This document shows positions 58,935 through 64,000 of a DNA stretch of 64,000 nucleotides, in pieces. The notes beneath the pieces were generated by a model that worked only from the letters and a program-made list of their open reading frames with translations, was not told the DNA's origin and did not search any database. The translations under genes and the position numbers were made by a program. How positions within the stretch are numbered: the first letter of the stretch is position 1; each line of letters opens with the position of its first letter. The DNA is from Corallococcus macrosporus DSM 14697 (GTDB taxonomy: Bacteria; Myxococcota; Myxococcia; Myxococcales; Myxococcaceae): the NCBI RefSeq assembly GCF_002305895.1, contig NZ_CP022203.1, positions 2,768,501 through 2,832,500 on the forward strand, given 5' to 3'.

Positions 58935-60488
58935 TCACGGATTGAGCATGACGTTGCCCGTGGCCTGCCGCCCGAGGCTCGCGGCGCGCGTGAGGCTCAG
59001 CTCGACGCCGGCGTCCTGGAGCGCGAGGCGGGCGCCGTAGATGTCGCGGTTGCTGGCGGCGTTGCGAGCGAGGTTGAGCAGCGCGCGCAGGCGCTCGGCG
59101 TGGACGACGACGCTCCCCTGGCCGTCCTCGGCCGCGCTGTCGCGGATGTCGGCGAACGCGGCGTCCGCGATGTCGAGCGCGTTCTCCACGTCGGTTTCAC
59201 CCTGCTCCAGGGCGGTGTCCGCCGCGAGCATCCACTGGCCGGCCGTCTGTATCTGGGCGAGCCGGTCCTGGCGTGCCTGCTCCACGTCGATGGCGCGCTC
59301 GCCGAGGTTGTCCACTTGCAGTTGCACGGCCTGGTTGCGCACAGTGAGGTCCGCGTCGCGCTCGTCGAGCTGCGTCTCGAGCTGGTTCACGCGCTCGCGA
59401 AGCTGCTCCATCTGCTGCGCGGGCGTCGGCGTGGCGGGGGCCCCCGCGCCGCCTGTCCCGGTGGTGTTCACGGGCGCCACGGTGGGTGGATTTCCAATGG
59501 GCTCGGAGCGGCCGATGGGCTCCGAGCGGCCAATGGGCTCGGAGCGGCCGATGGGCTCGGAGCCGCCAATGAAGGTGGGGCCGGCGCTGGGCGTCACCGG
59601 GGCAGGGGAGGCCGCGGCGCCCGTCGCGCCCGCGCCGCCCGTTCCCACCTGGCCGGTGGTCCCCTGCGGAGGCTGTGCCGTCTGGGCGCCAAGGGTCCCC
59701 TGGTCCGAGCCTGTGTCACCGGGCGCCTGCTGGATGCCAGTTCCTGCTCCGCTGAGGTCCTGCTGGCCAGGAGTTCCTGTGCTCGCGTCCGTACCACTCA
59801 TGTCCTGCGAGCCCACGGTGCCGGAGCCGCCAGTGCCCGTGCCGCTGAGGTCCTGCTGGCCCACGGAGCCGGAGCTGCCAGTGTCCGTGCCGCCGAGGTC
59901 CTGCTGCCCGCTGGTGCCAGTGTTTCCGACGCTCGTGCCGGTGCCGCTCAAGTCTTGAGCGCCCACGGTGCCCGTGCCGCCGAGGTCCTGCTGCCCGCTG
60001 GTGCCAGTGCCTCCCGTGCCGTTGAGGTCCTGCTGGCCCGTCGTGCTCGTGTCGCTCGTCGCGCCAGCGGTCTCCTGACCCGTCACGGTACCGACGGCAT
60101 CGTCCTGCTGGCCGCTGCCACCCGTCGCGGCCTGCTGCTCCTGCTGCAACTCCTCCAGAGGCGAGGGAATCGGCTGATAGGTCTGCGCGGCCTCCTCGGC
60201 GGCGACCTGCCCTGTGGTCGGTGGTGGCGCGCCGTCAGGCAGCACTGGCGTCAGCACGAAGCTGTTCAGCGACGCATCCCCCGTGGCCTCGTACACATAG
60301 CCCGGGGGAGGCCGCAGGCCGTCAATCTCCTCCGCGGACTGCTGCCTCGCGTCCTGGAGCGCCGCGGCGGCCGGGTCCCGAATGGAAGGGTCCTCGGGCG
60401 GAATGATGACCGGCTCGCTCGGCGACTGGCCGAGGCTCAACCCCGCGGCGATGGCGATCCAAAGGCGCATGGGAAAAAATCTGTCCAT
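58935..60488 (-). CDS. Repeat-rich secreted protein with C-terminal coiled coil
   Basis: 517 aa, unknown. Signal peptide ('LWIAIAAGLSLGQ'), then Pro-rich residues, about 150 residues of irregular Gly/Thr repeats built on (G)QQDLxGTGT, four exact hexapeptides (GRSEPI), and a C-terminal helical domain: coiled coil 'MEQLRERVNQLETQLDERDA', then 'DNLGERAIDVEQARQDRLAQ' and 'RLRALLNLARNAASNRDIYG'. The helical end resembles periplasmic DUF4398-like domains. ATG at 60488 with AGGG eight bases upstream; ATG at 60470 would also keep the signal. Confidence 0.75.
   Translation of the reverse strand: MDRFFPMRLWIAIAAGLSLGQSPSEPVIIPPEDPSIRDPAAAALQDARQQSAEEIDGLRPPPGYVYEATGDASLNSFVLTPVLPDGAPPPTTGQVAAEEAAQTYQPIPSPLEELQQEQQAATGGSGQQDDAVGTVTGQETAGATSDTSTTGQQDLNGTGGTGTSGQQDLGGTGTVGAQDLSGTGTSVGNTGTSGQQDLGGTDTGSSGSVGQQDLSGTGTGGSGTVGSQDMSGTDASTGTPGQQDLSGAGTGIQQAPGDTGSDQGTLGAQTAQPPQGTTGQVGTGGAGATGAAASPAPVTPSAGPTFIGGSEPIGRSEPIGRSEPIGRSEPIGNPPTVAPVNTTGTGGAGAPATPTPAQQMEQLRERVNQLETQLDERDADLTVRNQAVQLQVDNLGERAIDVEQARQDRLAQIQTAGQWMLAADTALEQGETDVENALDIADAAFADIRDSAAEDGQGSVVVHAERLRALLNLARNAASNRDIYGARLALQDAGVELSLTRAASLGRQATGNVMLNP
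59494..59565 (-). repeat. 18-bp tandem repeat, four copies
   Basis: Four in-frame 18-bp units encoding six residues (GRSEPI) within the repeat-rich secreted protein; units differ by one or two bases. Confidence 0.9.
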
Positions 60489-60588
60489 CCGTCATGCCCT
60501 GGACACCCCGGCTGCCTGTGCGGCGCCCGGAGGGCCGCTCGCGGGGCGGGCATCCTTGACCCGCCCGCCAGAGCGCCCGGAAACACCA

Positions 60589-60623
60589 AGGGCCGTGCCC
60601 CCGAAGCAGGGGAGCACGGCCCT
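60589..60623 (-). terminator. Terminator of the barrel/LolA-like/permease operon
   Basis: A 10-bp perfect stem (AGGGCCGTGC / GCACGGCCCT) continued by CCCC/GGGG, 28 bp past the stop of the outer-membrane gene. On the minus strand it is followed by a short T-containing run, as expected of an intrinsic terminator. Confidence 0.7.
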
Positions 60624-60650
60624 CCTTCACCTCGGTCCGCCTCGACGGCC

Positions 60651-62255
60651 TCAGATGCTGATTCGAAGCCCGGCCCCCAACTGGAACGTCGGCGCGGGCA
60701 CGGAGAAGGCCGGTACCGGCTGCTCGTCGATGACGAGCCCTTCCGGCACGTCGAACCCGAGCCGGAACTCGCCGCCGCGCCGTCCGTAGTTCACGGAGCC
60801 ATACGCCTCCACCGTGAGGTACGTGAGCGCCCGGTGCATCACGTTGAGCCGCGTGGTGAACGAGCGGTCCGACAGGTTGCCCAGCGTGAAGAGGTTGAAC
60901 GACGTCCGCTCCAGCGACCCGGGCCGGTCCAGGAACACGTACGCGGCGCCGTAGTGCCGCCCCAGGTAGAGCGGGTTGAAGGCGTCCTTCAGCAGCAGGT
61001 ACGGGTACCCGAACGAGCCCGTGTAGCCCGTGGAGTTGAAGAAGTACTCCACGCCCAGCACGGCCAGGTCATTGTCTCCATAGGCGAAGCTGTAGGTCGC
61101 GCCCGCCGTCACCTGCGGCGTGAGCCCCGACGGGATGTACGCCTCCACCTGGACACCGTCCTGCACGATGTCCTCCAGCGTCGTCCCCTCCGGGATGCGG
61201 TACAGCGGCCGGTCGGTGCCTTCCTTCAGCGCCACCTCGCCGTAGATGTCCAGTGGACCCAGCGGCGTGGACAGGTCCAGGCCGAAGCGGGGCCGGCGGC
61301 CGTTCTGCACCACCGCGCTGGCGCCCAGCTCCGCTGGCCCCACCAGCACTTCCGTGCGCAGGGCGCCGCCCAGGCGGCCCAGCCGGTTGACCGGGTCATT
61401 GCCGCCGGCCTGGGACGTGGGGCTGCCGCTCGGGTCGGTGATGGCGCCCACGTCCGTGCCCAGGTCGTCCATGACGAGGATGCCGTAGAAGTTCCAGCCC
61501 TTCGACTCCCAGGGCACGTGCATCTTCAGCATGGACACGCCGGTGCGCAGGTCCACGAAGGCCAGCGGATCCCTGCGCTGGGGGGACAGGAAGTCGGTGG
61601 GGTTCCAGATCTGCCCCGTGCCCCACTTCACATGCTGCTTGCCCACGGTGAAGAACACCGTGCGCTCCAGGTCGAAGCGCAGCCACGCCTGGTCCAACAG
61701 CACGCGCGGGTTCGCCGGGGAGGTCTCCGTGGCCCGCGGCGGCATGGCCGGGTCGTAGTTCAAGCGGCCCACGACGAAGCCGCGGATCCGGTCCGACGGG
61801 CGCGCGTCCAGGTAGCCGTCCACCAGCGTGGGCGCGGAGAAGGACGTCTGGCGGAGCGAGGTGTCCTCGCTGCCCGCCATGAAGCCGCGCAGGTAGAACT
61901 GACCGCCAATCTTCAGCGGATCATCAATCACGTCCTCGGTGTCGAAGGCGCTCTGGGTGGCCGGGCCGTTCAGCACGTCCGCGTCCCGGTCCCCGGACGC
62001 CTCGGTCAACGGCGGCTGCCGCTCCGCCGCGCCCCCCGTGGTGCCCGGGTCCACGTCCGCCGCCGCCTCCGAGCCGTCCCCTCCGAAGAGGGCGTCCTCG
62101 TCGGGCCGGCTCGGATCTTCCTCCGCGGGCGCCTCTTCCTGCCCGCCGCCGAAGAGGGCGTCCTCGTCGGGCCGGTCCTCGGACTGGGCCCAGGCGGGCG
62201 CGCTGGTGAGGGCCGCGGACAGCACCACGGCCAGGGTGCGCGTGCGGGGGCTCAT
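60651..62255 (-). CDS. Outer-membrane beta-barrel protein, DUF1302-like
   Basis: 534 aa. Signal peptide ('LAVVLSAALTSAPAWAQS'), an acidic N-terminal region with RPDEDALFGG twice, then a barrel with 'QAWLRFDLERTVFFTVGKQH' and 'VKWGTGQIWNPTDFLSPQRR', a signature of the DUF1302/large-porin group, ending in strands 'LTYLTVEAYGSVNYGRRGGE' and a C-terminal 'LGAGLRISI'. Its start overlaps the stop of the LolA-like gene (ATGA), so both are made together. Confidence 0.84.
   Translation of the reverse strand: MSPRTRTLAVVLSAALTSAPAWAQSEDRPDEDALFGGGQEEAPAEEDPSRPDEDALFGGDGSEAAADVDPGTTGGAAERQPPLTEASGDRDADVLNGPATQSAFDTEDVIDDPLKIGGQFYLRGFMAGSEDTSLRQTSFSAPTLVDGYLDARPSDRIRGFVVGRLNYDPAMPPRATETSPANPRVLLDQAWLRFDLERTVFFTVGKQHVKWGTGQIWNPTDFLSPQRRDPLAFVDLRTGVSMLKMHVPWESKGWNFYGILVMDDLGTDVGAITDPSGSPTSQAGGNDPVNRLGRLGGALRTEVLVGPAELGASAVVQNGRRPRFGLDLSTPLGPLDIYGEVALKEGTDRPLYRIPEGTTLEDIVQDGVQVEAYIPSGLTPQVTAGATYSFAYGDNDLAVLGVEYFFNSTGYTGSFGYPYLLLKDAFNPLYLGRHYGAAYVFLDRPGSLERTSFNLFTLGNLSDRSFTTRLNVMHRALTYLTVEAYGSVNYGRRGGEFRLGFDVPEGLVIDEQPVPAFSVPAPTFQLGAGLRISI
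62083..62175 (-). repeat. Duplicated 27-bp motif (RPDEDALFGG)
   Basis: Copies at 62083-62109 and 62149-62175, 66 bp apart and in frame, in the N-terminal part of the barrel gene. Confidence 0.8.
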
Positions 62256-63034
62256 CGGCTCTTGCTCTCGAGCCAGGCCTTGGTGAAGAGGTTGGCCTCC
62301 AGCGACCGCAGGTCCACCGTCTTGATGAGGATGGTGGTGGAGTTGCCCTTCTCGATTTCGTCGTAGATGCGCATCTCCTCGGGCACCCAGACGTCGCCCT
62401 TCTTGGACTCGCTGAACATCTTCTTCCAGCGAGGGTAGAGCGCCGTGCGCATCTTCCGGCCGGACAGCGCGTACTCCTCCTGCTTGAGGAGGTTGCCGGA
62501 CGCCTTGTCCACCCAGAGCTTGAGGACGGGGTAGGCCACGTCCACGCCCGGCTTGACCTTCAGCGTCAGGACATGGGCCGTGTACTTGCCCAGCTTCGCC
62601 TCGCCCTCGTAGGACGGGTCATACTCCTCGGCCAGCCGCGACTCGTCGAAGTCCGCGCGGCGGCTGTCGGTGCCAGCGATGCGCTCGCGCTCGGTGCGGC
62701 GCTCCCAGCGGCCCACGTTGGGGTCGTAGTTCCAGAGGTTCTTGTCCAGGCGCAGGTAGCCCTTGCCGGCCTCCGCCTTGGGCTTGGTGAAGAGCATCAT
62801 CAGCTTGTCGTCCGCGTCGCGGCGGTAGACGACCAGCTCGTAGACGAGGTCCGCCTTCCCCTTCTCCTTCTGCTCCAGGTAGACCATCGCCTTGTAGTCG
62901 CCGCCGTTGCGCTGGCGGTCGTCGATGGTCGCCAGCAGCTTCACCTGCTCGGCCTGCTCCAGGGCGAGCGCGGCCGGCGCGGACAGCAGCGACACGGCCA
63001 GGGCCGCGGCGGACAGCATGTTCATGAGGCGCAT
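62252..63034 (-). CDS. LolA-like outer membrane lipoprotein-sorting protein
   Basis: 260 aa with signal peptide ('AALAVSLLSAPAALALEQ'). The mature part has the LolA-like fold of family PF17131: 'YKAMVYLEQKEKGKADLVYE', 'KNLWNYDPNVGRWERRTERE', 'SRLAEEYDPSYEGEAKLGKY', 'YPVLKLWVDKASGNLLKQEE' and 'RTALYPRWKKMF'. Such proteins are thought to carry lipid or lipoprotein across the periplasm. ATG at 63034, four bases after the permease stop; same operon as the barrel gene. Confidence 0.9.
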   Translation of the reverse strand: MRLMNMLSAAALAVSLLSAPAALALEQAEQVKLLATIDDRQRNGGDYKAMVYLEQKEKGKADLVYELVVYRRDADDKLMMLFTKPKAEAGKGYLRLDKNLWNYDPNVGRWERRTERERIAGTDSRRADFDESRLAEEYDPSYEGEAKLGKYTAHVLTLKVKPGVDVAYPVLKLWVDKASGNLLKQEEYALSGRKMRTALYPRWKKMFSESKKGDVWVPEEMRIYDEIEKGNSTTILIKTVDLRSLEANLFTKAWLESKSR

Positions 63035-63038
63035 GGGT

Positions 63039-63998
63039 TCACCCGATGTGGTGCATCGCCGTCACCGGCTTGAGCCGCGCGGCGAGGAAGGAGGGGATGA
63101 GCGAAATGGCGGTGGTGCATGCGGTGATGAAGGCCATGGCACCCAGGATGGACGAGGCGTGGACGGCCAGATTCAACGTGTCCGACATGATGAAGACGGC
63201 CACCACCTCCGGGACGTGCACCGCGGAGGCGTTGACGGCCAGGCACACCGTCAGCCCCACCGCCGCGCCCGCCAGCGTGCCCAACAGGCCCAGCAGCAGC
63301 GCCTCGAAGACGAACATCAGCAGCACGCGCGTGCGCTGCATGCCAATGGCGCGCAGGGTGCCAATCTCCCGGGTGCGCTCCCGGATGGCGATCCACAGCG
63401 TGTTCATGATGCCCACGCCGATGATGACCATCAGCACGAAGATGAGCACCCCGGTGAGGCTGTTGAGCGCGGTGAGCGTCCAGGTGATGAAGGAGATTTC
63501 GTCCTCCCAGTTCGTGATGTCCAGCCGCTGGCCCGTCCAGGCCTCGCGGTTGACCGTCTCGAACTTCATGAAGAACGCGCGCGGGTCGTGGTCCATCACC
63601 GTGTGGCCCGCGGCCGCCAGCGTCTGGCGCAGCCGCGCGTGCACCACCGGCACCTGGTCGAGGTCCTTGAGGTAGAGCAGCAGCGCGCCCGTCGTGTCCG
63701 CCTTGAACTGGTACAGCGAGCGCAGCGTGTCGGAGGGCACGAAGATGCCGAAGTCGCTCAGCATGCCCATGTCGGCCGCGATGGCCACCACGCGCGCGTC
63801 CACCGTGTTGCTGGCGCCCCGCAGCGTCTGGGCGGCCAGCGTCACGGATTCGCCGACCCGGACGTCCAGCTTCTTCGCCTGCTTCTCGAAGAGCAGCACG
63901 GTGTTGGGCTCGGTCAGCGCGTCCAGCGAGCCCGCGCGAAGCTGCAGCACCTGGCGCAGGCCCGGCTCGGACCGCACGTCGATGCCGCCCACGCCCAC
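63039..63998 (-). CDS. FtsX-type ABC transporter permease (cut by window end)
   Basis: C-terminal 320 residues of a MacB/LolC-like permease; the N-terminal helix and start lie beyond the right edge. A large periplasmic domain ('NTVLLFEKQAKKLDVRVGES', 'GIFVPSDTLRSLYQFKADT') is followed by three membrane helices of the FtsX domain: 'VLIFVLMVIIGVGIMNTLWI', 'RERTREIGTLRAIGMQRTRV', 'GTLAGAAVGLTVCLAVNASA', and 'FLAARLKPVTAMHHIG'. With the LolA-like and barrel genes it suggests a lipid or lipoprotein export route. Confidence 0.9.
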   Translation of the reverse strand: MGVGGIDVRSEPGLRQVLQLRAGSLDALTEPNTVLLFEKQAKKLDVRVGESVTLAAQTLRGASNTVDARVVAIAADMGMLSDFGIFVPSDTLRSLYQFKADTTGALLLYLKDLDQVPVVHARLRQTLAAAGHTVMDHDPRAFFMKFETVNREAWTGQRLDITNWEDEISFITWTLTALNSLTGVLIFVLMVIIGVGIMNTLWIAIRERTREIGTLRAIGMQRTRVLLMFVFEALLLGLLGTLAGAAVGLTVCLAVNASAVHVPEVVAVFIMSDTLNLAVHASSILGAMAFITACTTAISLIPSFLAARLKPVTAMHHIG

Positions 63999-64000
63999 CT

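Overview
The window reads as chromosomal DNA of a myxobacterium, most likely family Myxococcaceae (Myxococcus, Corallococcus or a close relative). The reasons are the very high G+C with almost every third codon position G or C, long mirror-image antisense frames, and several protein families that are largely myxobacterial: a DUF2378 (TIGR02265) protein, a DUF2381 (TIGR02268) protein, and a Ser/Thr kinase with the myxobacterial 'TM plus CPP...M' C-terminal module. I see no tRNA, rRNA, CRISPR array, insertion sequence or prophage. Forty-six protein genes are supported, two of them cut by the window edges. One kinase gene is split by an apparent frameshift.

Left part (1-19.5 kb): the end of an M18 aminopeptidase; an unknown protein; an osmoregulated periplasmic glucan operon (opgG - unknown 167 aa - opgH); a hybrid sensor kinase; a DUF2378 protein; a double-length UvrA with four ATPase sites; a secreted glutathione peroxidase; DUF5996 and DUF4136 proteins; and an overlapping ECF sigma / zinc anti-sigma / Spy-like envelope-stress operon. 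Opposite the sigma operon lies a V4R-like protein, across an unusually AT-rich promoter region.

Middle (19.5-40.8 kb): a BCP peroxiredoxin divergent from a YcaO-TfuA pair, the machinery for peptide-backbone thioamidation and the most intriguing locus here because no precursor is obvious. Then come the split Ser/Thr kinase and its DUF2381 neighbour, a solitary DNA methyltransferase, a 2OG-Fe(II) oxygenase-like protein, a dicarboxylate symporter, an SlyD-like FKBP, an OPT transporter, an outer-membrane barrel, an Uup-type ABC-F protein, an EF-G of mitochondrial-like type, a SnoaL-like protein, soluble transhydrogenase, an RsuA/RluB pseudouridine synthase and a TrmJ-like methyltransferase.

Right part (41-64 kb): an envelope region. 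It has a thioester alpha-2-macroglobulin lipoprotein and penicillin-binding protein 1C (the yfhM/pbpC pairing), with a phospholipase-D-like protein on the opposite strand between them. It continues with a CotH-family lipoprotein, a small membrane protein, a very long secreted protein joining a HEXXH peptidase domain, a TolB-like propeller and a probable outer-membrane barrel, an LVIVD-propeller lipoprotein with an EAL phosphodiesterase, a repeat-rich secreted protein, and an operon of FtsX-type permease, LolA-like protein and outer-membrane barrel that runs off the right edge.

Start sites were chosen by ribosome-binding sites and overlaps; GTG and TTG starts are frequent. Function calls rest on motif recognition by eye, not on database searches.
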